Shown here in pieces: positions 8,888 through 17,717 of a stretch of DNA of 39,718 bases; the stretch's first letter is position 1, and each line of letters opens with the position of its first letter. The translations under genes and the position numbers were made by a program. Source of the DNA: CAZVEV01 sp964625865 (GTDB lineage: Bacteria; Planctomycetota; Phycisphaerae; SM23-33); contig CAZVEV010000018.1 in assembly GCA_964625865.1 (NCBI GenBank), forward strand, positions 1-39,718, given 5' to 3'. The notes under the pieces are model-generated. The model had not been told where the DNA came from. It searched no databases and worked only from the letters and a program-made list of their open reading frames with translations.

Positions 8888-10807
8888 GTGTGCGGGATCT
8901 GCGGGATAATCGACTGGGATGAGCCTCGTATCGACGAGCGGACGCTCGAGCGGATGCGAGATGTCATGCTCACGCGCGGGCCCGACGGCGCCGGCGTGCA
9001 CGTCGAGCCCAATGCGGGCCTCGCCCATCGTCGACTGGCCATCATCGATCTTTCTGAGGCCGGCCGGCAGCCGATGTGTAACGAGGACGAGTCGGTCTGG
9101 CTTGTCTACAATGGCGAGATCTACAACTTCCAGGAACTCAGGGGGGACCTCGAGGCCGCCGGACACCGGTTTCGCTCGCACACCGACAGCGAGGTGCTGA
9201 TTCACGGCTACGAGCAGTGGGGCCTCGACGGACTTGTCGGCCGCATACTGGGCATGTTCGCCTTTGCGCTGTGGGACCGCAGCCGGCGAGAAGTCCACCT
9301 GGTGCGGGACCATCTGGGGCAGAAACCGCTGTTCTACCGCCTCGACGGCCGCCGACTGACCTTCGCCAGCGACATCAAGTCCATCCTCGAGGACGGTGGG
9401 GGCCGGCCCGCCATCGATTATCGTGCCCTCGATGAGTTCCTCTACTATGGCGTCATATCGCAACAGCGAACCATCTTCAGCGGCATTGACAAGCTTCCGC
9501 CTGCCCACACGGCGACGTTCACTGAGTCCGGCATCCGGCTTGACAGGTACTGGTCCCCCGACTTGGCCCGGAAGGAGGCCAAGAGTCCCGAGCAGTGGCT
9601 TGAGGGCCTCGACCACCATCTCCGTGTGGCGGTCAAGCGCAGGCTGATCTCGGACGTGCCACTCGGAGGCTTTCTCAGCGGCGGGGTCGACAGCTCCGTG
9701 GTCTGCGCGCTGATGAGTGCCGTTGGCGATGACGTGCCCCGGACCTTCTCCGTTGGTTTTGACCAGGCCCCGCGGTGGGACGAAAGGCCCTACTCCAGAA
9801 CCGTCGCAAAGACCATCGGCTCGGAGCACACGGAGCTTGTTGCCCAGCCGGATACGATGGCCGACCTGTCGAGAATCGTTTGGCACTATGGCGAGCCGTT
9901 CGGCGACTCGTCCATGATCCCCACCTACATGATCGCTCAGCAGGCCCGCAAGCACGTGACCGTCGTGCTGACCGGCGACGGCGGAGATGAAGCCTTCGCC
10001 GGTTACAGCCGGCATCTTCGGGCCACCCGTGACCGGCGACTGGCCTGGCTGACGCCGGTTGTACGCAAAGGACTCGTGCCCCTGGTTTCACGGGCCATCC
10101 GGTGCGTTGCGCCCGCGACCCTGTTCGCCCGCAATTTCGACATGTCAGCCAGGTATCTCAGCGGACACTGGTCATCGGTTGCTACCGACACCACCTGGTT
10201 CGACGGGCAGAGGAAGCGGCTCTACAGCCCCCGGATGATGCGTCAGCTCGACGGGTATCACCCGCTGCATTCGCAACGCGAGTTCCTTCAGTCACTGGCG
10301 GGTCCGACCAATATGGATCGAGCGATGGAGTACCTGATGCTCACGACCCTGCCCAACGACTACCTGGTCAAGGTGGACGTGGCCACGATGGCCCACTCGC
10401 TCGAGGCCCGAAGCCCCTTCCTCGACGTGGACCTGATCGAGTTCGCCGCAACCGTCCCGTCTGAGATCCTCACCGAAGGAGGGTGCGCCAAGGCCCTGCT
10501 GAAACGCTACGCCGCCACGCTCGTGCCCCGCGAGGTCATCTACCGGAAGAAACAGGGATTCGCGATTCCCATTCGCCAGTGGTTCCGCGATCAGTTGGCG
10601 GCCCCCATCCGGGCGCTGCTCCTTTCCGAGCAGGCGCTGGCCAGGGGGTACTTCGACCCCAAGGCCGTCAAGAGAACGCTTGACGAGCATATCGGCGGCA
10701 AGCGGAATCACGCGTCCCGCCTGTGGGCCCTGCTGGTGCTGGAGATATGGCACCGGCTGATGATAGACCAGACCCTCAAGCCGGGCGATGAGGTCTTTGC
10801 GTCCTGA
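8888..10807 (+). CDS. asnB: Glutamine-hydrolysing asparagine synthetase / amidotransferase
   Basis: 639-residue AsnB-type enzyme. It starts with a GTG at 8888, chosen because it places the catalytic Cys at position 2 (MCGICGIIDW), as required for the N-terminal Ntn glutaminase; AAGGA lies eight bases upstream. The glutaminase domain spans about 1-200 (RGPDGAG, AHRRLAIIDLS, YNGEIYNF). The synthetase domain has the PP-loop SGGVDSS (264-270) and a GDGGDEAFAGYSRH block. It transfers amide nitrogen from glutamine to a carboxylate via an acyl-adenylate. The position next to a glycosyltransferase and a second AsnB suggests modification of a surface polysaccharide rather than free asparagine synthesis. 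It resembles the amidotransferases linked to exosortase systems, but no exosortase is visible here. Confidence 0.88.
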   Translation: MCGICGIIDWDEPRIDERTLERMRDVMLTRGPDGAGVHVEPNAGLAHRRLAIIDLSEAGRQPMCNEDESVWLVYNGEIYNFQELRGDLEAAGHRFRSHTDSEVLIHGYEQWGLDGLVGRILGMFAFALWDRSRREVHLVRDHLGQKPLFYRLDGRRLTFASDIKSILEDGGGRPAIDYRALDEFLYYGVISQQRTIFSGIDKLPPAHTATFTESGIRLDRYWSPDLARKEAKSPEQWLEGLDHHLRVAVKRRLISDVPLGGFLSGGVDSSVVCALMSAVGDDVPRTFSVGFDQAPRWDERPYSRTVAKTIGSEHTELVAQPDTMADLSRIVWHYGEPFGDSSMIPTYMIAQQARKHVTVVLTGDGGDEAFAGYSRHLRATRDRRLAWLTPVVRKGLVPLVSRAIRCVAPATLFARNFDMSARYLSGHWSSVATDTTWFDGQRKRLYSPRMMRQLDGYHPLHSQREFLQSLAGPTNMDRAMEYLMLTTLPNDYLVKVDVATMAHSLEARSPFLDVDLIEFAATVPSEILTEGGCAKALLKRYAATLVPREVIYRKKQGFAIPIRQWFRDQLAAPIRALLLSEQALARGYFDPKAVKRTLDEHIGGKRNHASRLWALLVLEIWHRLMIDQTLKPGDEVFAS

Positions 10808-10858
10808 TTCCCCCGGCCCCGGGGTCGGCGAGATACCTGCACCCGAGTGCATCATGGG

Positions 10859-10897
10859 GCTGGCCACTTCAGTGGCCAGCACGGGACCGGAGGTCCC
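10859..10897. repeat. Hairpin element, GCTGG..TTC..CCAGC family, copy 1
   Basis: A near-perfect palindrome (10859-10880) with core CCACTTCAGTGG, followed by a second small inverted repeat GGGACC .. GGTCCC (10883-10897). It shares its architecture with the copies at 26835 and 37643, where the core is TCGCTTCAGCGA. The stem bases differ but pairing is kept. It lies between asnB and the scaffold gap and may terminate asnB. Confidence 0.65.
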
Positions 10898-10952
10898 GAA
10901 GACTCCAATGCGGGTGCCGGGGGGGGTGGGCAGAAGACGACCACACGAGAGC

Positions 10953-10962
10953 NNNNNNNNNN
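10953..10962. other. Assembly gap (10 N)
   Basis: Ten N bases mark a scaffold join. Its true length is unknown. It falls four bases after the stop codon of the glycosyltransferase (reading the minus strand) and 145 bases after the end of the first asnB gene, so genes may be missing between them. Confidence 0.98.
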
Positions 10963-10965
10963 GGT

Positions 10966-11922
10966 TCAACGTGGTGCCGCCGCCCTGTCGGTGGTGGCCG
11001 TTGCGCTTAAAACCCGGGCACCGGTCTTGCGCGCAAACACACCTCTCCCCCAGGCCGCGAGGCGGTAGAAGTAGGGCTTCAGCCAGGCGGGCCGGAAGCG
11101 GCTGGCCTTCTTCAGCCAGGCCGCCGCCTCGCGCGGGCGGCCCTCGGCCAGCAGGTTCTTGCCCGCGCTGTAATGGACCTTGGCCAGTCGTTTCATGGCC
11201 GCCGGCCGGTCGACCAGGTCGTCGCCGCCTTTTTCGAAGTAGAACTCCTCGAGCATGCGGGCCTTTATCATGCTGCCCTGGCTTCGCCGCGAGCGGGTCA
11301 GGCTGGTCTCGCTCCACCGCCGCAGGGCCAGCGGTTCGTCGATCAGGCCGAACGCGAACTTCACTGAGACGCGCAGCCAGAAGTCATGGCCCACGCAGAC
11401 CGGCAGGGCCTCGTTGAATCCGCCGCAGGTCTCGATGACGCGCTTATGGAACACGGCGGACGGGTCGTTGACGAAGATGCTCTGGAAGAGCTTCGGCGCC
11501 AGCCAGCCGGCGTGGCAGGGCTTGGAGTGGCCCTCCATGGGCGTCCGGTCCATGTGGATGGGCGCCATCGGCGTGTAGACGATGCTCAGGTCCGGATGCG
11601 CGTCGAGGTAGGCCATGCAGCGGGCGAGTTTCTCGGGTAGCCACAGGTCATCGGCATCCTGCAGGGCGATCCAGTCGCCTGTGGACTCGGCGATGGCGGC
11701 GTTTCGCGTCGCGGCCAGCCCGCCGTGTTCGAGGCGCATCGTTCGCAGTTCGGGCCAGTCGCGCCCGAGTTGCTGAATGACCTCCCACGTCCCGTCGGTC
11801 GATCCGTCGTCTGCAACGATGACCTCGAAGTCGCGGTACGTCTGTTCGCGCACGGAGGCGACGGCCTCGGCGACGAGGTCCTTGCAGTTGTACGCCGGAA
11901 TGATCACGCTGACGTTCGGCAT
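10966..11922 (-). CDS. Family 2 glycosyltransferase
   Basis: 318-residue GT-A fold glycosyltransferase. The N-terminus PNVSVIIPAYNCKDLV, the ADDGSTDGT block and LQDADDLWLP (the DxD-type metal and sugar-nucleotide site) are typical of GT2. HGGLAATRNAAI and a later HDFWLRVS block fit the acceptor side. No membrane helix is evident, so it is probably a cytoplasmic or peripheral enzyme adding a sugar in exopolysaccharide or O-antigen synthesis. It is on the opposite strand from the two flanking asnB genes. The stop codon at 10966-10968 is only four bases from the N gap. The C-terminal tail (ATATTDRAAAPR) is low complexity, so the true end could differ if the gap sequence is wrong. Confidence 0.85.
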   Translation of the reverse strand: MPNVSVIIPAYNCKDLVAEAVASVREQTYRDFEVIVADDGSTDGTWEVIQQLGRDWPELRTMRLEHGGLAATRNAAIAESTGDWIALQDADDLWLPEKLARCMAYLDAHPDLSIVYTPMAPIHMDRTPMEGHSKPCHAGWLAPKLFQSIFVNDPSAVFHKRVIETCGGFNEALPVCVGHDFWLRVSVKFAFGLIDEPLALRRWSETSLTRSRRSQGSMIKARMLEEFYFEKGGDDLVDRPAAMKRLAKVHYSAGKNLLAEGRPREAAAWLKKASRFRPAWLKPYFYRLAAWGRGVFARKTGARVLSATATTDRAAAPR

Positions 11923-11955
11923 ATCGGAGTGCGGCTCTGGTGCAACGGGCGAATT

Positions 11956-12016
11956 CGTACCACGGGCATCTTGCCCGTGATCCCAACGACGTCATGGGCA
12001 AGATGCCCATGGCACG
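11956..12016. repeat. Double palindrome, GGGCATCTTGCCC / GGGCAAGATGCCC
   Basis: Two hairpins in inverted order: CACGGGCATCTTGCCCGTG (11961-11979) and CATGGGCAAGATGCCCATG (11993-12011). As reverse complements they differ by a C-G to T-A swap on both sides of the stem, so each hairpin stays perfectly paired. It lies between the divergent glycosyltransferase and second asnB gene and ends about 57 bases upstream of the asnB start. Confidence 0.8.
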
Positions 12017-12072
12017 GGGGATTCTACCGGGGCGAGTTGTCGTCTACCAGCGTAATCGGTAGAATGCCCGCC

Positions 12073-13935
12073 ATGTGTGGTATTGCGGGAGTTATTGATC
12101 CGCGCGGCGGCGTGGAGACCGAGACGATCGTTCGTATGCGGGACACGCTGACGCACCGCGGACCGGATGACGCGGGCGCGTGGGTCTGTCCTGCCGGCCG
12201 GGCCGGGCTGGGCCACCGACGCCTGAGCATTCTCGACCTGAGCGCCCGCGGGCATCAGCCCATGCTCGATCCCGCCGAGGAGGTGGCCATCGTCTACAAC
12301 GGCGAGGTCTACAACTTCCGCCAGGTTCGCGAGGAACTGAAGTCTGCGGGATTCGCCTTCCGCAGCGACACCGACACCGAGGTGATCCTCAACGCGTATC
12401 TGGCGTGGGGCATCGACTGCGTGGACCGCCTGGAGGGCATGTTTGCCTTTGCGCTGTACGACACGCGAACCCGCACGTGCCATCTCGTTCGCGACCGCCT
12501 CGGCATCAAGCCGCTGTTCTACTCGCACAACGGCGGGCGGCTGGTCTTCGGCAGCGAGATCCGCGCCGTGCTGGCCAGCGACTGCGTGCGTCGCGACCTG
12601 TCGGCTGAAGCGGCGTGGGACTACTTCTCCACCGGCTACGTGCCGACCCCCGCGACGATCTACCAGGACATCGCCAAGCTCCCGCCCGCCCACGTGCTGA
12701 CGTTCGCCGACGGCCGGGCGGAGTTGAAGCGGTATTGGGACGTGACCTTCGAGCACCTCGACGACGACCCCGCGACGGCCGAACGAAACCTGCTCGAGCA
12801 TATCGACCGGTCGGTCGAGGACTACCTCGTCGCTGACGTGCCCACCGGCACGTTTCTCAGCGGCGGGGTGGATTCGAGCGTGGTCACGCAGCGTGCAGCC
12901 ACGGTCTTCGCGGACCACGACTCGCCGCACCGGCGCCTCGGCGGGACGGACCTGCACACGTTCTCGATCGGCTTCGACGTGGAGAGATTCAGCGAACTGG
13001 ACGCCGCCAACGCGTCGGCCGCCGAGTTCGGCACGGTCCACACGCCGCAGGTCGTCACGCGCCGGATGGCCCACGAGACGATGGACACGGTCGTCGACCT
13101 GTTCGACGAGCCGTTCGCCGCAAGCAGCACGATTCCCATGCTCTTCGTCTCGCGGCTGGCGAGGCAGAAGGTGACGGTGGCCCTGTGCGGCGAGGGTGGG
13201 GACGAGGCGTTCGGCGGGTACGGTTGGTATCGTACGTGGCTGGCGCTGCAGAAGCCAAGCTTCTGGAAAAGCCCCATCGGTCGCGGCGTGCGGGTGGCGT
13301 TGGAGCGCATGACGGGCCATCGCAAGAAGAAGTGGTACCTGCACTCGCTGGACTCGGTGGACCAGTACGCTCAACTCATGGGCGCCATGTCCGCGGGGGC
13401 CAAGCGGCGCGTCTTCTCGCCCGACCTGGCCCGCCAGTTCGCCGATCGCGACAACGCGGGATACTTCCGAAGGTTCTGGCGCGACGACCTGCCGCCGATG
13501 GCGCGAATGCAGTATCTCGACCTGTGTACGTTCCTGCCCGACCTGAACCTCGCGCGCGCCGACCGCACGAGCATGCACGTGTCGTTGGAGCTTCGCGTGC
13601 CGCTCCTGAACCACCGCCTGGTCGAGTACGCCTGCGGTCTGCGCCAAGCCGTGCGGAACCCGGGCGGAAGGCTCAAGGGCCTGTTCAAGCACGCCGTCCG
13701 CGATCGCCTGCCCGAAGCGATTCGCCAACGCAAGAAGATGGGCTTCGCCGCCCCGGTCAAGCAGTGGTTCACGCCGGGGGACCTGCTGGCGCTGATCTCC
13801 GACGTCCGCGCCGAGCACCCGGACCTCGCGGCGGCCTGGCTGAACCCGCGGTTGGCGCCGAACGCCCGCAAGATCACGGGCACGCGCGGCTACAAGCTCT
13901 GGATCTTCCTGAAGTGGATCCAGCGAAACGCATAG
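12073..13935 (+). CDS. asnB: Glutamine-hydrolysing asparagine synthetase / amidotransferase
   Basis: 620-residue AsnB-type enzyme, paralogous to the one at 8888. Start 12073 gives MCGIAGVIDPRGG with the nucleophilic Cys2; upstream in-frame codons are repeat sequence. The glutaminase domain spans about 1-205 (RGPDDAG, GHRRLSILDLS, YNGEVYNF). The PP-loop SGGVDSS begins at residue 263, and GEGGDEAFGGYGWYR marks the synthetase domain. No strong ribosome site is seen. A small hairpin with a T-run follows at 13965. Sequence blocks differ enough from the first copy (GEGGDEAF versus GDGGDEAF, different C-terminal halves) that this is not a recent tandem duplicate; the two may act on different substrates in the same glycan pathway. 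Confidence 0.88.
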   Translation: MCGIAGVIDPRGGVETETIVRMRDTLTHRGPDDAGAWVCPAGRAGLGHRRLSILDLSARGHQPMLDPAEEVAIVYNGEVYNFRQVREELKSAGFAFRSDTDTEVILNAYLAWGIDCVDRLEGMFAFALYDTRTRTCHLVRDRLGIKPLFYSHNGGRLVFGSEIRAVLASDCVRRDLSAEAAWDYFSTGYVPTPATIYQDIAKLPPAHVLTFADGRAELKRYWDVTFEHLDDDPATAERNLLEHIDRSVEDYLVADVPTGTFLSGGVDSSVVTQRAATVFADHDSPHRRLGGTDLHTFSIGFDVERFSELDAANASAAEFGTVHTPQVVTRRMAHETMDTVVDLFDEPFAASSTIPMLFVSRLARQKVTVALCGEGGDEAFGGYGWYRTWLALQKPSFWKSPIGRGVRVALERMTGHRKKKWYLHSLDSVDQYAQLMGAMSAGAKRRVFSPDLARQFADRDNAGYFRRFWRDDLPPMARMQYLDLCTFLPDLNLARADRTSMHVSLELRVPLLNHRLVEYACGLRQAVRNPGGRLKGLFKHAVRDRLPEAIRQRKKMGFAAPVKQWFTPGDLLALISDVRAEHPDLAAAWLNPRLAPNARKITGTRGYKLWIFLKWIQRNA

Positions 13936-13964
13936 ATTCCGCGCGGGCCGGTCTTATGTCAGGC

Positions 13965-13982
13965 GGGCAAATGTGCCCTTTT
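13965..13982 (+). terminator. Weak intrinsic terminator after asnB
   Basis: GGGCA (13965-13969), a four-base loop, TGCCC (13974-13978), then TTTT. It lies 30 bases after the asnB stop. The stem is only five pairs, so efficiency is uncertain. Confidence 0.45.
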
Positions 13983-14108
13983 CGAGCCGGGAAGGAGCTT
14001 GCAAATGTCCCGGGACGGCTATAGGATCAACTGGAAGGCGCACGACCGTCGTGCGTGCGACGCCATTTGGGAAACCCCGGCCCCAAAGGCTGTGAAAGAG
14101 GTCCCGAT

Positions 14109-15545
14109 ATGAGAGTCTGTCTCGTCAGTTCGCCGCGATACAACTGCAAGCCTACCCACAAATCGCTTCCGCCTCTGGGGCTGGCGACGCTGGGCACCGT
14201 GGCGCTCCAGGCGGGTCACCAGGTCGTTGGGGTAGAGGGCGTGTTCATTGGGCACCCCAGAAAGATCGCCGCCGAAGTGGCTGCATCCAATCCGGACGTC
14301 GTGGGCACGAACACCGTCACCCAGGACCGCCTGGCCAGCATCGCCACGATACGTGAGATACGAAAGGCCTGTCCCGACGCGTTGATCGTTGTTGGCGGAG
14401 CACACTATGCGTGTTCGGCCCGGGACGCTCTGAAAAGCGTGCCCGAAATCGATGTGGTGGTCCGTGGCGAAGGCGAGCAGACGTTCCTGGAGTTGCTGGA
14501 AGCGGGACACGATTGCGAGGCTCTGTCCGGTATCGCCGGACTGGCGTATCGCGACGAAAACGGGCAGATTTGCATGACCGAAAAACGCGCTGCGATCATG
14601 GACGTCAGCACGCTGCCGCGACCCGCGTGGGAACTGTTCAATCCGCAAGCCTACTCCGCCAAGGCCAGTCAGGGGGCAAAGGGCCGCAGCGAAGCCACCG
14701 TCGTCGCCGGCGTCATGACCTCTCGCGGTTGTCCGCAACAGTGCATCTTCTGCGCCAACGCGAATCCCACTCGCGTGCGCTACCTTGACGTTGTGGCGGC
14801 AGTGGATCAGATTGAATGGCTGCGAGAGCATCTCGGCGTCTCCTGCCTCGACATCCTCGACGACAACTTTCTCAGCAGCGACGACCACGTCGTCGCAATC
14901 TGCGAGGAAATGCTCCGCAGAGATGTCCGGATCGACTGGTGGTGCGGCGCGCGGGCCAAGAACCTGAACCTGGACGTGCTGAAACTCATGCGGCGCGCCG
15001 GATGCCGGAGCATTGCCTTTGGCGTGGAAACCGGAACCGACGAGGTGCTTCGCACGATTCACAAAGGCGCGACCACCGAGGACTACCGCAAGGCGATGCA
15101 CGTCGTAGCGGATAGCGGGATTGAGCAGGTCGGACTATGCCTGATCATCGGTCTGCCCGGCGAAACGCTGGATACCGTCGACCAGTCCCTGCTGTTCCTC
15201 GACGAACTCAAAGACATTCTCGGGCCGGCGTGGAGTCGCGAATCGGCGATCGGGCAGTTGCCTCTGGTCTACCCGGGCACGGGATTGGAACGGTTGAGTT
15301 ATGAAGAGGGCTCCCTTCCGGAGGACTTCTCCTGGAACTCGCCCTACCTGGAACCGCAACGAGCCTTGCCGCTAGTCAATCATCGCTACAAGACCGTACC
15401 GCATTACCAGTCGCCCACACTCCCGCTGGAAACCCTCTGCAGGCATCTCAGGAAACACCATTGGGATAGGCTCACTTCCGGGCGCCGGCGGCGCTATCGA
15501 AGGCAACCCCTTCGGAAGTTGCTCATCAAGACAGGCCTGGCGTAG
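14109..15545 (+). CDS. B12-binding-type radical SAM protein
   Basis: 478-residue protein. Residues about 1-150 have the Rossmann-like fold of cobalamin-binding radical SAM enzymes (MRVCLVSSPRYN, LGLATLGTVALQAGH, NPDVVGTNTVTQD, IVVGGAH), but I do not see the DxHxxG base-off motif. The radical SAM cluster motif C-x3-C-x2-C is at C208, C212 and C215 (SRGCPQQCIFCAN). The core continues with DILDDNFLSS, FGVETGTDEVLRTIHKG and GLCLIIGLPGET. The start at 14109 has AAAGAGG about eight bases upstream; the in-frame ATG at 14055 would add 18 unlikely residues. Such proteins are often methylases or hopanoid/lipid/glycan modifiers; position in the glycan cluster suggests a sugar or lipid substrate. The reaction is not known. 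Confidence 0.82.
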   Translation: MRVCLVSSPRYNCKPTHKSLPPLGLATLGTVALQAGHQVVGVEGVFIGHPRKIAAEVAASNPDVVGTNTVTQDRLASIATIREIRKACPDALIVVGGAHYACSARDALKSVPEIDVVVRGEGEQTFLELLEAGHDCEALSGIAGLAYRDENGQICMTEKRAAIMDVSTLPRPAWELFNPQAYSAKASQGAKGRSEATVVAGVMTSRGCPQQCIFCANANPTRVRYLDVVAAVDQIEWLREHLGVSCLDILDDNFLSSDDHVVAICEEMLRRDVRIDWWCGARAKNLNLDVLKLMRRAGCRSIAFGVETGTDEVLRTIHKGATTEDYRKAMHVVADSGIEQVGLCLIIGLPGETLDTVDQSLLFLDELKDILGPAWSRESAIGQLPLVYPGTGLERLSYEEGSLPEDFSWNSPYLEPQRALPLVNHRYKTVPHYQSPTLPLETLCRHLRKHHWDRLTSGRRRRYRRQPLRKLLIKTGLA

Positions 15546-15559
15546 GGGCGGATTCCGCG

Positions 15560-16273
15560 CTACGTCGGCTCGTCGTGCTTCACGCGAAACGCCACGCAGA
15601 GCGTTTCAGCCAGGCGGGGGCGGACAAGGCACAACAGTGACGTCAGCCATATCCACGGACGCCACCAGAGGCGCTTGATAAGAGTTTGCGTGCGTTTCCA
15701 TGCTCGCCGAGCGGCGCCGCGGCGCGGTTTGATCCGCGGCCAGATGCGGTAGTAGTACCGCGTGTCGTCCGCGTACGATTCGTCGGCCATCTCAAACCCG
15801 TGCCTCGCGGCCAGTTGACGCAGGACCTTTACGGTGAACCAGCAGGTGTGTTCGCTGTTGGCCAGGTCGCGCCCGCTGGTCAGCATGCGGAGGATCCGCA
15901 TGGGGTTCAGCGGGTTGGGCGTCGCCACCAGGAGCACGCCGTCATCCTTGAGATGGGCCCGGACACGCTGGAAGAACAGGCCCGCATTGGACAAGTGCTC
16001 GATGATATCGCCCGCGACGACCACGTCGAACGTCTCGCCGAGGTCCATCGTCTCGACGTCGGCACAGGCCACGCTGTAGCCGCGCCGCTCGAGTTCGGCC
16101 ACCGCGTCGGGCAGGATGTCCACGCCGACCACGCGGGCGGCGCGCTCGGCGAGAAACCCGTGCAGCCACGGCGGGTCGGTGATGTCCAACTCGTGACAGA
16201 CGCACCCGAGGTCAAGGACCTGAGCGTTAGCGACGTACTTTGCGATCCAATTGAGTTTGCTGCGATAAAGCAT
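15560..16273 (-). CDS. Class I SAM-dependent methyltransferase
   Basis: From the start at 16273 the product is 237 residues; in-frame ATGs at 16375 and 16381 would add 34-36 residues that look like non-coding sequence. Methyltransferase blocks are VLDLGCVCHELD (motif I, residues about 19-30), RVVGVDILPDAV (motif II, acidic ribose ligand), DVVVAGDIIEHLSNAG and LLVATPNPLNP. The C-terminus is basic with a WRPWIWLTSLLCLV hydrophobic stretch that may touch the membrane. It converges with the radical SAM gene (14-base gap) and follows the kinase gene on the same strand. The substrate is unknown; a glycan or lipid-linked sugar would fit the neighbours. Confidence 0.75.
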   Translation of the reverse strand: MLYRSKLNWIAKYVANAQVLDLGCVCHELDITDPPWLHGFLAERAARVVGVDILPDAVAELERRGYSVACADVETMDLGETFDVVVAGDIIEHLSNAGLFFQRVRAHLKDDGVLLVATPNPLNPMRILRMLTSGRDLANSEHTCWFTVKVLRQLAARHGFEMADESYADDTRYYYRIWPRIKPRRGAARRAWKRTQTLIKRLWWRPWIWLTSLLCLVRPRLAETLCVAFRVKHDEPT

Positions 16274-16406
16274 CGTCGCCGGACGATACCACGTTCGCCG
16301 GCGCACGCCAACGAAAATGGGGACTGGCTCGGTAGCGCAGCGGAGCGAAGCGGACGTGCCTGTACGCTTTTTCATCGCCATCCCGAGCGGGACATGGCCT
16401 GCGTCG

Positions 16407-16790
16407 TCACCCTCGCACGATGTTCAAGAGATACGGGCCTATCGTCAGAAGGCCGACCACCGTGGCGCCGATCGCCGAGATCAGCACCGCCCCGGCAGCG
16501 ACGTTCTTGGCCTTCTCGATGAGAGGATCGAAGCCCGGCGAGGCGACGTCAGCGAGGAACTCGAAAGCGGTGTTCAGCGCTTCGGCCGTCCATACGGCCA
16601 CGATCGCCAGAATGACCCAGCACCATTCGGATCTCGTCAGCCCGACATATGTCCCGGTCCCGCACACGGCCACGGTCGCCAGCGCGTGAAGCCACGCGTT
16701 GTGCTGGGACTTCAGCATGGTCCACACGCCCAGAACGGCGCAGCGAAAACTGTTGGCCCGACTTCTCAACGTGAATGCTTCCCGTGCCAT
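16407..16790 (-). CDS. dgkA: Diacylglycerol / undecaprenol kinase
   Basis: 127-residue membrane protein with the DgkA family core: ALNTAFEFLADVASP, then FDPLIEKAKNVAAGAVLISAIGATVVGLL, which contain the conserved E, D, N and K residues of the active site. Three hydrophobic helices are seen (about 40-60, 60-75 with NTAFE, 100-125). It phosphorylates diacylglycerol or undecaprenol with ATP, recycling a lipid carrier for cell-wall or polysaccharide synthesis. GAGGAGG eight bases upstream supports ATG 16790; a GTG at 16793 precedes it. It is 75 bases downstream of the metal-permease gene on the same strand, perhaps by read-through. Confidence 0.88.
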   Translation of the reverse strand: MAREAFTLRSRANSFRCAVLGVWTMLKSQHNAWLHALATVAVCGTGTYVGLTRSEWCWVILAIVAVWTAEALNTAFEFLADVASPGFDPLIEKAKNVAAGAVLISAIGATVVGLLTIGPYLLNIVRG

Positions 16791-16865
16791 CACAAGGCCT
16801 CCTCATTTCCGGTTGTCGGAATTGTCTCTGTCGTCGTCTCCATCGTCCGATCGCCCCACCCTGTG

Positions 16866-17717
16866 TCAGACTCCGTCCTTCTCGAAGGCCAGACCCCTGA
16901 TCGCAAGGACCCTGCGGACGATGCTGGCCAGAAGTGCCGCTATCAATACTACGCACGTGGCAACGGCTATGGTCTGGTTAGTTGGCAGATCGCGGCTGAA
17001 CGACACGTACAGGCCGACCAACGTGGCAGCGACCGCCGCGAGTGCCGCGAGGGGCAATACCAGCCACAACCTACGGCTCAGCAGCAGGGCCGCCGACGGC
17101 GCGACCACGAGATAGCAGAACACCAGCAGCGCGCCGGCGACCTTCGACGCCGCGGAGACCGCCAGCCCCAGCGCAAAGAAGTACAGCAGTTCCCACAGGA
17201 CCACGCGCACGCCGAGAACCCTGGCGGCCTCACGGTCCAGGAACGTATAGAGTGTGGGGCGGATGAACACCAGCAGGTACAGGCCCACCGGAACGAATGT
17301 CGCCAGGACAATCCGCAGGTCATTCTCGGATGTCAGGATCAGGTCGCCGTACAGCAGGGCCTTGACCTCTTCGAGTCCGAAACCGCTCTTGGCGACCAGC
17401 AGGATGCTGGCGGCCGAGGCGAGAACGAAGATGATCCCAAGGACGGCATCGCGCGGCAGGCGATTGCCTTCAAAGGGGTAGCCCAGCAGGACCACCGTCG
17501 CCAGCGTGAGTGCCGCCGCGCCCAGGAAGGGGTGGATCTGGTACACCATGGCCGCCGCAATGCCGCACGCGGCAACTTCGGACAGCACGATGCCGATGAA
17601 CACGACCCGTTTGAGGATCACGAACACGCCGAGGACCGCGCAGACCGCGGCGATTACCACGCCGGCGATCACGGCGTCGGGAAACAGGTCCAGTATCGCC
17701 TGGATGTTCTCGGTCAT
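16866..17717 (-). CDS. znuB: Metal ABC transporter permease (ZnuB/MntB type)
   Basis: 283-residue integral membrane protein of the ABC-3 family, about eight hydrophobic helices. Characteristic blocks are VFIGIVLSEVAACGIA (after the first helices), GLEEVKALLYGDLIL (cytoplasmic coupling region for the ATPase) and SKVAGALLVFCYLVVAPSAALLL. The start overlaps the stop of the ATPase gene by four bases (ATGA), showing translational coupling. It forms the membrane channel for zinc or manganese; the metal cannot be decided from the permease alone. Confidence 0.9.
   Translation of the reverse strand: MTENIQAILDLFPDAVIAGVVIAAVCAVLGVFVILKRVVFIGIVLSEVAACGIAAAMVYQIHPFLGAAALTLATVVLLGYPFEGNRLPRDAVLGIIFVLASAASILLVAKSGFGLEEVKALLYGDLILTSENDLRIVLATFVPVGLYLLVFIRPTLYTFLDREAARVLGVRVVLWELLYFFALGLAVSAASKVAGALLVFCYLVVAPSAALLLSRRLWLVLPLAALAAVAATLVGLYVSFSRDLPTNQTIAVATCVVLIAALLASIVRRVLAIRGLAFEKDGV

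Noticed and set aside
11992..13818. A long minus-strand frame opposite the second asnB.
   Set aside because: It is antisense to a gene with a complete AsnB motif set.
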